This document shows positions 1 to 11,131 of a DNA stretch of 64,000 bases, one piece after another (positions within the stretch are counted from its first letter, which is position 1; each line of letters starts with the position of its first letter). Source of the DNA: Kalaharituber pfeilii. Lineage: Eukaryota; Ascomycota; Pezizomycetes; Pezizales; Pezizaceae. The notes below the pieces were generated by a model that saw nothing but the letters and a program-made list of their open reading frames with translations, searched no databases and was not told where the DNA came from. Where the stretch lies: positions 1-64,000 of the forward strand of contig WHUZ01000112.1 in assembly GCA_015179045.1 (NCBI GenBank), read 5' to 3'. Made by a program: the position numbers and the translations under genes.

Positions 1-439
1 CAGAGGTTTCGCCCAGAAGTATTTAGAGAGTGGGGGGATATGGAGAAGAAACTGGAGAAGGACAGCAGAGAATGGAGAGGAGTGGGATGAGTTGGAAAGG
101 TTCTTCTCCGGGATCAGGTTTTAGTGCGCCGGGCGATTTACCGACCCGGGTCGGGAAAAAAATTCGCAGGTTGCGAAGGTGTGGAGGAAACTGCGAAATT
201 TGCCGTCGGGGAAGTTTGCTTGCCGGGATGCGAAAGTGTGGGGAAGAGGGGAGGGGGGGAGAGGGGGGGATATATAGTGGGGCCTCCTTGAAGCAGAAAC
301 CGGAAGGTCCGTCCGGAGGTTTCTGGAATCAGGTGGTAGAAGTAGATAGAAGTTCTTTGTTTGTTAAGCCTGTCTCCGGGCTTCGAGGGCTTGCCCAGGG
401 ACCCTGCCATGGCTTGGCGCTGTAAGCGGGGTTATGTGA

Positions 440-470
<31 letters not shown>
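1..470 (+). mobile_element. B-type LINE 3' end, cut by window edge
   Basis: The last ~180 bases match the element at 3536-3825 (reverse strand): a GCAGAAACC start, then TTAAGCCTGTCTCCGGGCTT, then the tail CCCTGCCATGGC...AAGCGGGG and an A run (445-470). The upstream part is open in one frame but frame-broken, as expected of a decayed LINE. No target duplication can be read because the left end lies outside the window. It is the longest + strand example of the B tail here apart from the 41845-43060 copy. Confidence 0.7.
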
Positions 471-471
<1 letters not shown>

Positions 472-736
472 CCATAGTCATCATTAAGCTATTGAATCTT
501 ATGCATATATCCACTTGTGTACGGCTCCCCGCATAAGGCTAACCTCCGAGGCGCAGGTTTGCACGACAAGACGCGGCGGTTTTACCTCCGTGGGACAAGA
601 TTATAGTTTTGATGTCCACGTACTGTAGATCAGGAGAGTTCAGTCCAAGTTTCCAGCAGGTTGGAATCAACTTCATCTCCTACGGAGTCAAAGGTATGCA
701 TATCACACGTGTCCGTGCACCCAGACATGAAATAAA

Positions 737-819
737 CCTGGCCCGAGTAGATGGGTCCCTGCCATAGGCTCGTAGCCTGTATGCGGGGTTACGTGACTCA
801 AAAAAAAAAAAAAAAAAAA
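737..819 (+). mobile_element. C-type LINE tail fragment with poly(A)
   Basis: This is nearly identical to the 3' end of the LINE at 19430-21008: a TGGGTCCCTGCCATAGGCT start, an AGGCT/AGCCT inner stem, then GCGGGGTTACGTGACTC and 20 A residues. It is a B-like tail with a different inner hairpin, called C here. The 5' limit and target duplication are unclear. Confidence 0.7.
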
Positions 820-1505
820 GACTACCTTATACGACCCAGGAGACTTCCGTGTTCGCGACGAACTCGATTTGATTACCCTTTAACGCTCGGCTACATATCC
901 CAAAATGCGCTATACGCAGGGTGGACACTGCCGCAAGAATAACGAAGATGAATAAGGAAATAAAAGGAATAAACGACAACATGGCAGATATATCCCGTCT
1001 GCCTTTCGATGGGCCGTAGCAGTAGGAGCTGGCGGAACGAACGTAGGAGTACTACTGCGAAAGTTCGGGTGCGAAAGAAAGGACAAAGGGATGCTTTATT
1101 TTTACGAAATACAGTAAGAATACCATATATTCCACACGTGCCATCCTTTTCTCTATCATACGTGCTCCGCGCGCCAAGCTTGCCCCTTGCGTGCACAATC
1201 ATAGCGACACATCAGAAAAGGCCGAAAAAAGAGCAAACGAAATCGACAAAACCAGCAAATATAGGGAGAACAAAAAGGCCCACGTCGCTAATCTCCCACT
1301 CGATGAGGCTAAACTCAACTGGATAAGATGACTCCCCCACAAGAAACCAACGAAATCACAGGAATTTCAGAAGTGTGAATGAAAGTACAAGGAAATCAAC
1401 CAAACCAAATGCGCTACTTCCAACTTCAGTTTTCCACCCTTCTGCAAACAGCAATCCCGTCGTGACAGAGGAAAGAAGCGAACTGTGAAGCGAGGCAAGC
1501 TACGG

Positions 1506-1508
<3 letters not shown>
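820..1508. other. No gene recognised
   Basis: Both strands carry only short overlapping frames with no domain resemblance. Base composition is ordinary. Nothing beyond flanking sequence of the two neighbouring LINE insertions can be supported. Confidence 0.5.
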
Positions 1509-1539
<31 letters not shown>

Positions 1540-2990
1540 GTCATTACTCGCATGCCGCCTTGTAGGCTAGCGAGGATTTAAATACGTAACAACGAATAAA
1601 CAGAGTATAACATCACAGAAAAAGTAAAAAAACAACGTCGCAACATCGAGCGTGTCCTGCACCACTCCGTCTACTCTGCCGCCCAGTCCATCACCTCCGC
1701 CAGCGTCATTTCTCCCCCCCTAACCCCCTCATCCCTTATCGGCCCCCTTAGTCCCTCCTCTCCTCTCGGTAGTCTCTTCCTCCACACCTCGCACCCCCCC
1801 ATGATGTGCGCAAAATTTTCATAGTCTCTTCCGCACCACCTGCACTCGGGAGAAGTCTCCTTCCCTATCTTGTGTCTCCACTGCCGTAATCCCTTGTTTC
1901 CCAAGATTCCCGCGAGAGTGGATACCCTTCTCCTGCTCCCTAGATACTCCAGTGGTCTGTACGACAACTTCAATCTCTTGCTCTCCTCGGCTCTCCACTC
2001 TTTGATCTGCTGTTTGATCCCCGCCTCTGTCACTGTCTCATCCTGGTATTGCATTGCTGTGGCAACCTTCGCCGCCATGTCCGCCATGGCGTTGCCCCTG
2101 TCTCCTCTGTGCGATTTCACCCACAACACTGCAACGTCATATTCCCCTCGGGCTACCCTCTCTTCCCACCGCCTCCTCACAAACTCAGCTGACCCCTCTG
2201 GCGTTAGGTCTCCTCTCGCTATCCCTTGTAGTCTTGTTATGGTAACTCTGGAATCCGTGATGACCACCAACTCTCCCTCTCCTTTCAGGGCTTCTCCTAC
2301 CGCTATTAATTCAGCATTGTTCACCGTGCATTGCCTCCCCAGGTACACGGATCTGTCTTTGGTCCCCTGGTATACTCCAGCTCCTGTCCTCCCCTCTCTC
2401 CTGCTTCCATCTGTGTATATACTCACCCACCCCTCCTCTGTCTCTCTGGCTATGATGTCTTCCCACTCTTGTCCACTAAGGTCTTTGGGATGGAACTGAC
2501 GTATATGAATTGGTAAGAGGTCGCGGTGTTCGAGTGATCCTCTTAAGTACCTGGTCTCCGGTTGCGGGTCTCTTATTGGTTCCTTCTCAAACCTCAATGC
2601 TCTTGCTTCCACCCTCTTCGCTTCTCCATTCACAAAGGTCTCAACTGATTCCAAGTTTGCCAACCCCTCCACCACGTCCCTCCTCGTCCCCCATGGAGCC
2701 CCGACTATCTCCCTAGCTACTCCATACTGCCATTTCTCCAGCTGTCTGAGCTTGTGTTCCGGAGGGGAGGCTTTCGCGTAACTGGCCCATGCTACGGAGA
2801 GCAAGCAAACGAACAATCGAACCACTTTACAATGTTCTACCCATACTGCTCAGCCCCGCCTGCATCCAGCGCCTCAGAGGCATGCTCTTCAACCCTGTTC
2901 AGCCGCCCCCCCCCCGGAGAGAACTTGATTCGGTCCCCCGAAGCTCACCCAATCCATGGTACTGAGAAGCTCCTGGAGTGAAAAGCTCGC
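1509..2990 (-). mobile_element. 5'-truncated A-type LINE with ORF2 RNase H
   Basis: Read on the minus strand: an end-of-reverse-transcriptase remnant (about 2990-2826), the RNase H and zinc-knuckle region (2825-1671), a 3' UTR, the A tail (GAGGATT complement, inner stem GCCT/AGGC, outer CTCGC/GCGAG) and an A run of ~29 (1509-1537). It is truncated inside ORF2. The RT remnant at 2826-2990 is frame-broken. The left target duplication is not recognised. Confidence 0.75.
1671..2825 (-). pseudogene. LINE ORF2 C-terminal part: RNase H and CCHC knuckle
   Basis: An open 384-residue frame carries an RNase HI domain. The acidic residues sit in IYTDGS (about residue 138), NNAELIAV, VITDSR and the final GNAMADMAA. 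A C-terminal zinc knuckle CX2CX8HX4C (CRWCG...H...C) follows, as in Tad-clade fungal LINEs. In the intact element this part would remove the RNA template strand after target-primed reverse transcription. The endonuclease and RT are absent, so the frame is a truncated fragment even though it is open. The apparent N-terminal Met is not a true start. Confidence 0.8.
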
Positions 2991-3121
2991 CACGAAGGAG
3001 TGAGAGATTATCGTGATAAGGTTTTCTAGTCCACAAATCACCTTAGTCCAATGGAACATTAATGGAGTTTAATATAAGATAAAAGTTTTATGTACCACAT
3101 TGATAAACCGTGCGGTGTGTT

Positions 3122-3182
3122 TTTTTTTTTTTTTTTTTTTTTTTTACATGACCCCGCATGCAGCTGTTCGCCAAGGCAGGGC
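3122..3182 (-). mobile_element. 61-bp B-tail microinsertion
   Basis: The insert is only poly(T) plus the reverse complement of the B tail. It is flanked by a perfect 14-bp target duplication CCGTGCGGTGTGTT at 3108-3121 and 3183-3196. It lies inside an older LINE ORF2 remnant. Confidence 0.85.
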
Positions 3183-3196
3183 CCGTGCGGTGTGTT

Positions 3197-3430
3197 GAGG
3201 GCAGAGTCTGAGGGCACGGAGGTACAAGATAGGGAAGACCGATAGCCCCATATGTAAGCGGTGCGGTATGGAGGAAGAATCGATGGCTCACATTTGATCC
3301 ACCTCCTAGCTATGGAAGAAGAGGTAGCCTAACCCAGGGCCGGGGCTGCAGGGGATAATGAGGCCGCTGACCCTCAAGGAGGACGAATCGGACCCCCTGA
3401 TGGAGTTGATGATGTGCGCGGATAGATGAG
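3197..3430 (+). pseudogene. LINE ORF2 C-terminal relic
   Basis: The + frame reads through a segment like RRYKIGKTDSPICKRCG and ends near DPLMELMM. This parallels the zinc-knuckle C-terminus of the other ORF2 copies (for example 31860-32116). A stop codon interrupts the knuckle. The relic is split by the B-tail insertion immediately upstream. Confidence 0.6.
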
Positions 3431-3535
3431 AGTGGTGCAATAGCTCTGATGTTGGTAGAATTTTTACAGGACATATATGACATCTTTCTTGACACCTGAC
3501 CATGCGACTGCTCTTGAGACCTCGTTCCGCATGTT

Positions 3536-3825
3536 TTTTTTTTTTTTTTTTTTTGTTTTTTTTTGAATCACGTAACCCCGCTTGTAGCGCTAGGCCATGG
3601 CAGGGTCCCTGGGAAAGCCCTCGAAGCCCGGAGACAGGCTTAACAAAGAAAGTTCTACATACACCTCCCCATTTCCACTCCCACTCTCCCCTTCTAGAAC
3701 CTGATTCCAGAAAAGAAAACCTTCTTGGTGGTTCTTCTGGTTTCTGCATCGGAAAGCGAGATGCTCCCCTATTCCACTCCATGACCTTCTCCTTCCCACA
3801 TCTCTCCACCTCTCTACACCTCTCT
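3536..3825 (-). mobile_element. B-type LINE 3' fragment (290 bp)
   Basis: Poly(T) on the + strand, then the B tail and ~220 bp of LINE 3' region homologous to 290-445. It is flanked by a 16-bp target duplication CCTCGTTCCGC(A/G)TGTT at 3520-3535 and 3826-3841 with one mismatch. It is a classic 5'-truncated retrotransposition product. Confidence 0.85.
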
Positions 3826-3969
3826 CCTCGTTCCGCGTGTTGATAACCAGTTGCTAGCCGGTTACGATAATCACTCACTGTACACCTGCCACCGCAGCTC
3901 TCTATGAAGCATAGAACTCGAGTCGCCGCGTATGAAACTACTAGCACTGACCTTGTTGCATCCATCCAC

Positions 3970-4153
3970 CTTTTTTTTTTTTTTTATATCATTAATCGCA
4001 TGCCGCTCCAAGGGCTATGGCGATATTTAGTTACATATGAAATGAATGGAAGGTCAGATATAAAAGTAGACATCCCCGGAAGCTCCTGTGTGAAGGGGAA
4101 GTGAGAATAACAACAACAATAACAGATGAAAATAGAAATCCCCGGAACCTCCT
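3970..4153 (-). mobile_element. A-type LINE 3' fragment (half-LINE type)
   Basis: Poly(T) and an A tail in the ATCGC/GCGAT version, then ~120 bp of 3' region. It is flanked by ATCCATCCAC at 3960-3969 and 4154-4163. No ORF2 knuckle precedes the tail. The short upstream stretch resembles the 3' UTR of the ORF1-only copies. Confidence 0.75.
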
Positions 4154-4280
4154 ATCCATCCACTTTGTCTGTGTTTTGACTTTCAACCTATGCCTACCTG
4201 CCTTCTCACCATAACTAATAATGTCAACTGTAATAACTATGTATGTAGTAACACTAAAATCAACCGACACAATAGTAGAG

Positions 4281-4330
4281 GTTTTTTTCTTTGTCACGTG
4301 ACCCCGCATGCGGCTGTTCGCCATGGCAGG
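4281..4330 (-). mobile_element. 50-bp B-tail microinsertion
   Basis: A short T run plus the reverse-complemented B tail, with an 11-bp target duplication CAATAGTAGAG (4270-4280 and 4331-4341). It is one of the smallest copies; the tail hairpin is essentially the whole insert. Confidence 0.85.
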
Positions 4331-4974
4331 CAATAGTAGAGAATAGCCCGGCATCACCCCGCCCGACACACATGAACAGTACGTACACGTCATTGGCTGG
4401 CAATGGTGTTCCCAGAGTAGGCCAGAATCCTCCCTGAACTGGGCAAGCTGCACGGCCATGTGCCAGAGCAGCTCATACTTTTGACACTACCACAGTGCGT
4501 CTCATGCATGCGTGACCTGCACCGTCCATTGGTGCTAGTTGCCCAATGAAGAAGCATGCTCACATAGAGCATAATACGGTGACTCATTTTAGCTCCCGTT
4601 TCATACGTGGTGTAAAGGAAGGACCAAATTGTGTCATTATATCATTTAGCTGCACAAACATGATATGGTCTCCAGATAAAAATTGAGAACACGACAAATT
4701 GCAGGCAATTTGGTACCAAGGAGAAGCGTGGCCTCAATCTCATAACTTCTGAAGAAATAGACAGGAGTGTTATTGTTTTATAATAGGAAAAATGGGGACT
4801 CTACAACGGGGATTGTTCAAGCGGACGAGAGTTGACTCATTCCAACTGGACAGGGGGAAGGGGTGAAAACATGAATTTCATTATTGTCGATGTTGCAGCA
4901 GAGCAAGTTTAGTATAAAACTATGTTCTGTTACTTGGTTTGCTCTGCAATGCGTGATCACCTTCGAGAGGAATA

Positions 4975-5353
4975 TAGTAGACTCTCGATACTAGCATGTC
5001 TGTCCGACATAAGAATATATTTGATATAAGGGATATTCTTTGTTTTTTGTGCTTAGTCACCATTTACTCATATTGTTATATTGTAAAAAGGGCTTAACGC
5101 AAGGAGCTGGTAACTCACCTGCTGCACTAGGCCTAAGAGTAAACTTATCGATAAAAAGCACTCATATAAAGAGCACGTCGCATCAAAAGCGCTAGAAGCA
5201 GCTGAGAAGGAAAGTTACGGATTTTTTCTAGTCCGGGTCATCTTCTTAGCACTCTTGCGGACCTTTCCTATACTTAGTTTTATATAAGAATATATTTGAT
5301 ACAAGTATATACCCCTGCCCGCCCGATGACATTTTTATATCGAGAGTCTACTG
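4975..5353. mobile_element. pogo/Tigger-like MITE
   Basis: Terminal inverted repeats (C/T)AGTAGACTCTCGATA are flanked by TA dinucleotides (4973-4974 and 5354-5355). A short minus-strand stretch near 5220-5275 reads like the basic C-terminal tail of a pogo transposase (KVRKSAKKMT). That suggests a ~380-bp internal deletion derivative. TA duplication and CAGT-type ends fit Tc1/mariner-pogo elements. Confidence 0.6.
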
Positions 5354-5856
5354 TAAAGAGGATAAATCTTGACATATACAGGACAAACACGCAGAATGTG
5401 TGGTCTTATGGATTTGCTTTGAGAATAAGAATTAAAAAAAATGAGGAACTACTTGTTGACTAAAATCCTGGCACCTTATGCGGATGGACTGTGCAACTGG
5501 CGGGTAGTTGAGCGGATGGATCACGGTACCTGCGGACGGTTATACAATTATATGCTTGCCTATATCCCTGTTCTCGGAATATTGGAAGGATATGTAAAGC
5601 GGCAAATCCTGTACCTAGTTTCTCATCATTGAAAAAATCTTCTATTCTTCCCCGCTCGAATTACCCTACTTCTCATTCCAATTGATCTTCACAGTCACAT
5701 TTAGATTATGTCCTTATAAACCGGTGGTGCCAGGATTAAATCGCTGTTAGTTACAGTATCGCATGTGGGCAATCATTTGTGGACAATCATTTGCAACGGA
5801 AAGCATATACTTAGTGAAATAAAATAAAATATACTTCCCACTACTAACAAACAGTG

Positions 5857-6886
5857 TCATCTCAAGATTATATGAAATGCTGAGTGAATAGTCTTGCAAT
5901 CACGCCAAGCAAGTTGGTTTATATCCGCTTCCTCTACCGACAGGTAACTCCCTGGAAAAGACACAGACTCAATGTACATCCTGTCATCGTCATCAGAATG
6001 TAGCCGAAAACTCTCCGTGTTGCCGCAGGTGCTACTTGAGCGAAAATGAGTTTGATTAGAATTGTTCAAGTATGCAGTCGGGTGGCCGTAAGTCTGGAAC
6101 GAAAATGTGCCGTTAGGGTGCCTAATCAAAATCAGAGCCTCGCTTCCATCTGATGTTGTGATCCCTGTTGCACCTTCCTTCGTAATTGAGATGAATTTGT
6201 GATAGTAAGGTGATTTGAGTGTAACCTGAATTTGTGCGAACGTTGCAGACTTTAATCTCATCACCTGGAGATCGTTCTCCAATTTTGTTTTCTCGATTTT
6301 GGCCTTTGTTTGTAGTTCCTGTTGCTTTAGATTCAACTTATAGATGCGTTCCTCCAGTTGATTTATGGTCTTTTGCTTCGCATCGAGTGATTCCAGTTGC
6401 TGTATGATCGTTTGCTTTAGTTGCCATGAATCTTCCAAATGCTTAATGAACCTCTGCTGAGTGTTCATTGCACCGTCCATACAGGCCACCTTCAAGCTTG
6501 GAGTCTGAATAGTGGCTTTGTCCTCCCTATACTCGGGTTGCTGTTGCGCCTCTGCAAGTCCCGGAGTTGCTGTACATTCACTTGGAGCATAGGCAGAGGT
6601 GCCTGAGGTAAGCAGTTCACGGCCGCCACGAGCAATCAAGAGTTGATCGCGATAAGGATTTCTGGCCTATATGTCTTGTTAGCACTCAGAACCAAAACAA
6701 CTTTCTTTGCGGGTGGGTTACACGCACTGCATTAACTAGCTTCGCAAAAATTAAGTATGGAAGCAACTCCTCCTTATTAGCCGCGGAGAACCATTCCCAT
6801 AGGCTGTCAAGCTTCTCGTAAGTGAGGATATCATCTGCATCCGGCATAAGATCGCGATCGCGTTGCTGGAATCGAATTTGTGACAT
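5857..6886 (-). CDS. Two-exon hypothetical coiled-coil protein
   Basis: Exon 1 is 6886-6728 and exon 2 is 6666-5857. The 61-nt intron has GTGCGT donor, TGCTAAC branch site and ATATAG acceptor, and the junction is phase 0. This gives about 322 residues if the Met at 6886 is used; an upstream in-frame Met at 6910 is an alternative. Residues ~130-200 are a Gln/Lys/Leu-rich coiled coil with LEERIYKLNLKQQELQ-like heptads. The C-terminal ~120 residues look like a beta-rich module with regularly spaced aromatic and hydrophobic segments (FISIT, GTFSFQTYG, ESFRLHS, SYLSVEE). A beta-trefoil or fascin-like fold is only a guess. No signal peptide or membrane segment is seen. It is one of the few single-copy genes in the window. 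Confidence 0.6.
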
Positions 6887-7063
6887 GATGTGGAAGTAGG
6901 CTAAGTACACTGATAGAAATTGGAGGCAGATGTGTAAATTTGGACAGATGGTACAGCGAAGCTAAGGCGGAGGCTAAAACGAATACTTGAGCAGGAGAAC
7001 AAGGCAACGGTAGTGAGACGCATTATAAGGAACTTCGGAACTTGAATTAAAGTTTATTGAGAA

Positions 7064-7127
7064 CCTTTTTTTTTTTTACTTTTTTTCCCATCATGTGACC
7101 CCGCGCTAGTGGGGTTCAGACCTGTTC
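7064..7127 (-). mobile_element. Degenerate B-type tail
   Basis: Interrupted T runs are followed by CATCATGTGACCCCGC and CTGTTCGCATTGG, a diverged reverse-complement B tail. No clear target duplication remains, suggesting an older insertion. Confidence 0.45.
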
Positions 7128-7881
7128 GCATTGGTTAAAGTATGCATAAGTGTGTCAGGCCTCCAGCCAAGACTCAGCATAATCCTACTGTCTTTCACAC
7201 ATGCACCACGTCCCAACGCACAATTTATACCAAAACTGACTGTGCACGACAACATATATCTCAACCACTTGAATAGAATTTTATATGCGCCCTTCAGGGG
7301 AGCTAAATAAAGGGTTGTTCTTCACATTTAATACCTCTATTTGCACTGAAAAGACATTATGGTTGATTAGTGGCACCATGAGTTTTTCATTGATGCCTTG
7401 GCATGCATTTGTATGGAATTCCCATATAAAGTGATGTGGAGGGTAGAATACACAACTCTTCAACGTTCGCCATAATGGCTATAGAATTGTGGCTAGAGAG
7501 TCTCCCCAATAGGCCTCTTGTCAATTAGTGCTTCAATTGGCTTAATGTTGTTTAATGCCGAATTTATACATCAAATTGCCGTTTCTGGTAGTTTTCCTAT
7601 ACAATTATTGCATACAATTTCTATGAGAAAATGAATTTTGTGAATAGCTCTACCACTTCTTTGGAAATTTTCTTGATGTGCTTCTCACATCTTTGAATAA
7701 GATGAAATATTGATATTCAAGTGTCCTACTATTTTTATCAAATTTACTTCATGTGTAATAAGTGGAATTCAATACTAGTGATCTCACAGCAAAAAATATA
7801 TGCCAAGCCTATTCCAATTTATGGTAAGAAGTTCATGAATCATAAATCCCTTCAAACCAACATATCTGAAGAAGCTAAGGT

Positions 7882-7936
7882 ACCCTGCCATGGCGAACAG
7901 CTGCAAGCGGGGTTACGTGAAATAAAAAAAAAAAAA
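7882..7936 (+). mobile_element. 55-bp B-tail microinsertion
   Basis: B tail plus A run flanked by the 14-bp duplication GAAGAAGCTAAGGT (7868-7881 and 7937-7950). The paralogous element at about 41510-41525 shows the uninterrupted GAAGAAGCTAAGGTGTAGAA, that is, the empty site. Confidence 0.9.
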
Positions 7937-7969
7937 AGAAGAAGCTAAGGTGTGGAATATGAAGAATAG

Positions 7970-8571
7970 TAGTGGTTGTCACTGAATAATTGAGAATAGT
8001 TATAAGAGAAAACACGCCAACCAAACTAGGCAGGAACCGTGAGGTACCCCTTTTAACCCTGCGAAATTTATTAGTAAGTAAAATGAATTACCACGACTAA
8101 ACGCCCTACACATTCACGCATGTAAAAGCTATCATGATGCTCATGGTTCTTGATTCAGATGCAGACTCCAACTCAGATTTGGAGGAAATGGCCAAAGATA
8201 CACTTCTTATGTCAATACAATGTTTTAGGGTGAATTGACACATAAAGAAGACATAAATATGTTTGCATTGTTTGTGGTTGTAGATGCATGCTGAAGGTTG
8301 ATGCGAATCGAGATGTGTATACGCGGATGCTGCATATGGTGCGAAATGTTGTGGGTGTATGCAGCAAAGTAGGTTACTAACTGAGCTCTACTTACCAGAA
8401 CAGCCATTTACCAGTCGATTTTGACTGGTAAACGAACTTATGCTGGTAAGTTGCGCCACCATCCAATGGGCCAATGAACGAAGGGGCCAAGGCACTAAAA
8501 ACGCCTCAGTCAAGTATAGTAAAGTATAGTAAAGTGTGGTAACCATTCTCAATTATTCAGTGACAACCACT
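7970..8571. mobile_element. 602-bp MITE, AGTGGTTGTC ends
   Basis: Inverted termini AGTGGTTGTCACTGAATAAT extend for ~29 bp. The flanking AGT (7967-7969 and 8572-8574) is a likely 3-bp target duplication. The paralogue at about 41536 lacks the insert. An internal hairpin TTTACCAGTC/GACTGGTAAA lies near 8410. No coding potential is seen. Confidence 0.75.
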
Positions 8572-8865
8572 AGTCCTTAGTTTAACCGCTCTACAAGTTG
8601 CATACAAACTTCTATTCTGGTGTTTGAGATATATGTTGTCGCGCACGGTCAGTTTTGGTGTAAAATGTGCGTCGGGATGTGGTGCGCGTCGGGTTGTGGT
8701 GAATTACAGTACTAGTTGGGCCTCTACTGGTTCTATAACTTCTGCACCTGGGGCATTGTACTAGTATGCGGTTTCTCACAAACGTGGGACCACCGAAAGG
8801 CCTGATTCGCGCCTCGGCAATCATTGATCTCACCATGAATTGAGCACCAGCTAATCAATGAATCC

Positions 8866-8943
8866 AACAGGCCAGACCGTGATCTGCATTGGACTGAAAC
8901 GGCCTGGACCGGCCTAGACCGGCCTGGCCTGTTGGATTCATTG
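8866..8943. mobile_element. 78-bp derivative of CAATG hAT MITE
   Basis: Both termini of the CAATGAATCCAACAGGCC family are present with almost no interior. GGCCTGGACC-type subterminal repeats remain. No 8-bp target duplication is recognisable. Confidence 0.6.
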
Positions 8944-9365
8944 TCACTGCGTGCCCCTGGTCATGGCATGTAGCCATCTCTCATCTTTGGTAGTTCATCA
9001 CCTCACTGCAGAAGCGAATCTATTGCTCACTCCTCCTTCACAACCGGCCAAAACTGCTACTTATCTATCAACACCCTCATACTTTGTTCCTAATGTGGCC
9101 CCTCAACCATTTTATTCTGAGCTCCTCCTTATCTGAAGGAGCGTCAGCAGTCAATTGCAAGCTCCCATCCGATGGCATTACGGTGCAAAGGCTCCCTTGA
9201 TGCTGTCTACGGCTAACATTGTCTTCCGTGCAAACCTGCCGACCTCAAAGCCTATCATGTTGAAATTTCCATTGGACACTCTTGGCCACAATTGGACAAA
9301 GGTGAGGTTTCCAGTTCCGAAGCAAGTCATACCTTTTAACATGAAAGATATATGAATGGTTAATG

Positions 9366-9560
9366 TTTTTTTTGGTTCAATCTATCATTACTCGTATACC
9401 GCCCCCCAGGAATATGGCAAGATTACGTACTAAAGAAATAAACGGAAAAACGAACAAGCACACCTCCTGCCCTCTCTCCCATCATCTCTCGACCCATCTC
9501 ATCAGCTCTGCCAATGGGTCCCTTCGGCTTCCTTATCGCCTCGCGCCCGCTGGCCATCTT
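9366..9560 (-). mobile_element. A-type LINE 3' fragment with ORF2 C-terminus
   Basis: A diverged A tail (TATCATTACTCGTATACCGCC on the + strand) follows a short T run. Beyond it, the minus strand reads a KKMASGREA...ADEMGRE stretch resembling the residues after the zinc knuckle in other ORF2 copies. No clear target duplication. Confidence 0.55.
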
Positions 9561-9627
9561 CTTAGTGACAGGAATTGCAAAAAGTCCGAAGGCGTGATAA
9601 GGGTTATGTGTATTGATCCACTTAGTG

Positions 9628-9752
9628 GGCAGCGAGCTGCCTCACCGAGAATCCAAGTGCACTAGCAATACATCGAACGTTGGAATCAACCTCCCGAGCT
9701 GACAGCGAGCTGTCTCGAAGGGGATCACTTTATCTAGCCAGCAGCGAGCTGC
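9628..9752. repeat. Three short inverted repeats around AGCGAGCT
   Basis: GGCAGC-GA-GCTGCC (9628-9641), GACAGC-GA-GCTGTC (9701-9714) and GCAGC-GA-GCTGC (9741-9752). The second differs from the first by a paired change (G-C to A-T) that keeps the stem. They are spaced 73 and 40 bp apart, in an otherwise featureless segment. Confidence 0.55.
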
Positions 9753-10278
9753 CGAACTGAAAACTATGTGATCTAGCAGTCGATTCCACTGAACTTACCG
9801 TGTGCAAAAGTTTTTTCGCTCGGCTCGAACGCGTCTTGTTCTCACATTGCGCAAAAATGTTCAGATGATAATTCCTGTAAGTAAAGAAATCACTGTCGCT
9901 GAGCTAGCTTTCGTCGTTCTTGCCGAGGCTGTTCTTGCAATACTGCACGAAGGATGCATAGCGCCACTTGCTGACCTGCTGCTACGTAGAAAAATAACAT
10001 GCTGTGAGTTTGACGGGGGATGGTTCGATGGAAGGAGGAGGGTCGGAGGAATATTGTGTTTGCGAGCTCACCGAGTTTTCAGAGCCAGAATGTGAAAAGA
10101 AGACTGGATCAGTGTGACCGCGCATGGCGGGAGTTCGCTGCGATTATTATTTGAGGGGATTCCAAGTGGGCGGAATCACCCTTATTAGTGGGAGAATACG
10201 TACCGCGGATATTTCGAGGCTGAGGCTATTGGAAAGCCTGGTTTTAGAAACAGGGGCATATGCAGTGCGATAACTGTA

Positions 10279-10512
10279 TTGGTCTACGTCGGCAGATACC
10301 ACCTAGATGTGGTGCAGGAAGTAGGAATTCGTCTGTTCCTCGTTCAAAACTTCCTCGCATATCGCCAGTATATAGGTCACCGAATCCATGGAGTGTTCAT
10401 CTACGATGCGGGTCTATCCTATGCTTCCATGTGTCAGGACGGACTCAAGAGGGATAATATTGTGCATGATGCTATTCTCAGTAGCATAGTAATGGATCTG
10501 GTAGTTGAGTAA
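10279..10512 (+). CDS. Hypothetical ORF next to MULE insertion
   Basis: A 77-residue frame ends 12 bases before the MULE target site. The frame may continue from upstream, because the sequence just before 10279 is open in related frames. The text GAGTAAGTG at its end could be a 5' splice site. In that case the MULE (10534-18768) sits in an intron and the gene resumes after 18777. I recognise no domain. Confidence 0.25.
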   Translation: MVYVGRYHLDVVQEVGIRLFLVQNFLAYRQYIGHRIHGVFIYDAGLSYASMCQDGLKRDNIVHDAILSSIVMDLVVE

Positions 10513-10722
10513 GTGGGGGTATCCACCACGGGGCGGGATGTCTCCGGACAGTCCTTTTGGACTGTCCTGACTGTCCTGACTGTCCCGAAGGTTGCATAAC
10601 TGACTGTCCCGTCTTGCATATGGTGCGGCTGAGCTGCCTGTCTCAAACTTGGCCACTAGCGAGAATTCATTAAAAAAGCGAAGTACCTAAATACATGATT
10701 GTACGAAATACAGAATGATACA

Positions 10723-11033
10723 TCATACTGATGCAGTAGAAGATACAGTGATACAATCTTGAGTCTTATTACGCTCCACACTCTCTGTCCGAGCCCACTT
10801 TCGCTGCCTTTCTGCCATTTCAGCTCCTGTCAAGGTACGACCAGCTGCTTTTTCTTTATTTTTACGTTGGGGCAATATGCTGGAAAATACGACTGGTGCA
10901 AAGTGATGAGGTACTGTTGGTACTGTGAAATGATCAGTGATATGACAACCAGCTGTTGTTAGTTCTCTTAAATTTCCGATTGATTCTTTCCTCAACAGTA
11001 ATAGGAATTTACTGCTATGACGGCTGTTATAGT
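10723..11033 (-). pseudogene. MULE FAR1-like gene, C-terminal part
   Basis: This part is separated from its N-terminal portion (17761-18421) by the Harbinger insertion at the AGT site (11031-11033). The frame reads VEERINRILRELTTAGCHIT and later AEMAERQRKWAR, ending at 10723. Copy 2 (60283-60549) preserves the uninterrupted reading YNSRHSSKIPITVEERINR. No DDE transposase domain follows in either copy. Confidence 0.65.
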
Positions 11034-11093
11034 GGAGGACTTCCCGTAGGTCTATTCGCGCCTAATAGAAAACGGTTCTATTCGCAAATAGCA

Positions 11094-11131
11094 CCTCGCC
11101 ATAGCCCTTAGGGCGGCATGCGAGTAATGAA

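Larger units (their letters stand above)
7186..8711. mobile_element. TIR element, copy 1 (TACTGT ends), with two nested insertions
   Basis: The termini TACTGT...ACAGTA carry long imperfect inverted repeats that include CACCACGTCCCRACGCAC and a CAACATATATCTCAACCAC segment. The element is paralogous to 40814-41660. Relative to that copy it has gained a B-tail microinsertion (7882-7936) and a 602-bp TIR element (7970-8571). No transposase frame is visible, so this is a non-autonomous element of undetermined superfamily. A TA target site is possible. Confidence 0.65.

Noticed and set aside
1870..2499. 209-codon + strand ORF
   Set aside because: Antisense of the LINE RNase H domain, whose catalytic motifs are clear on the minus strand.
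8612..8836. 74-codon minus ORF
   Set aside because: Spans the end of a TIR element and its flank; no motif.
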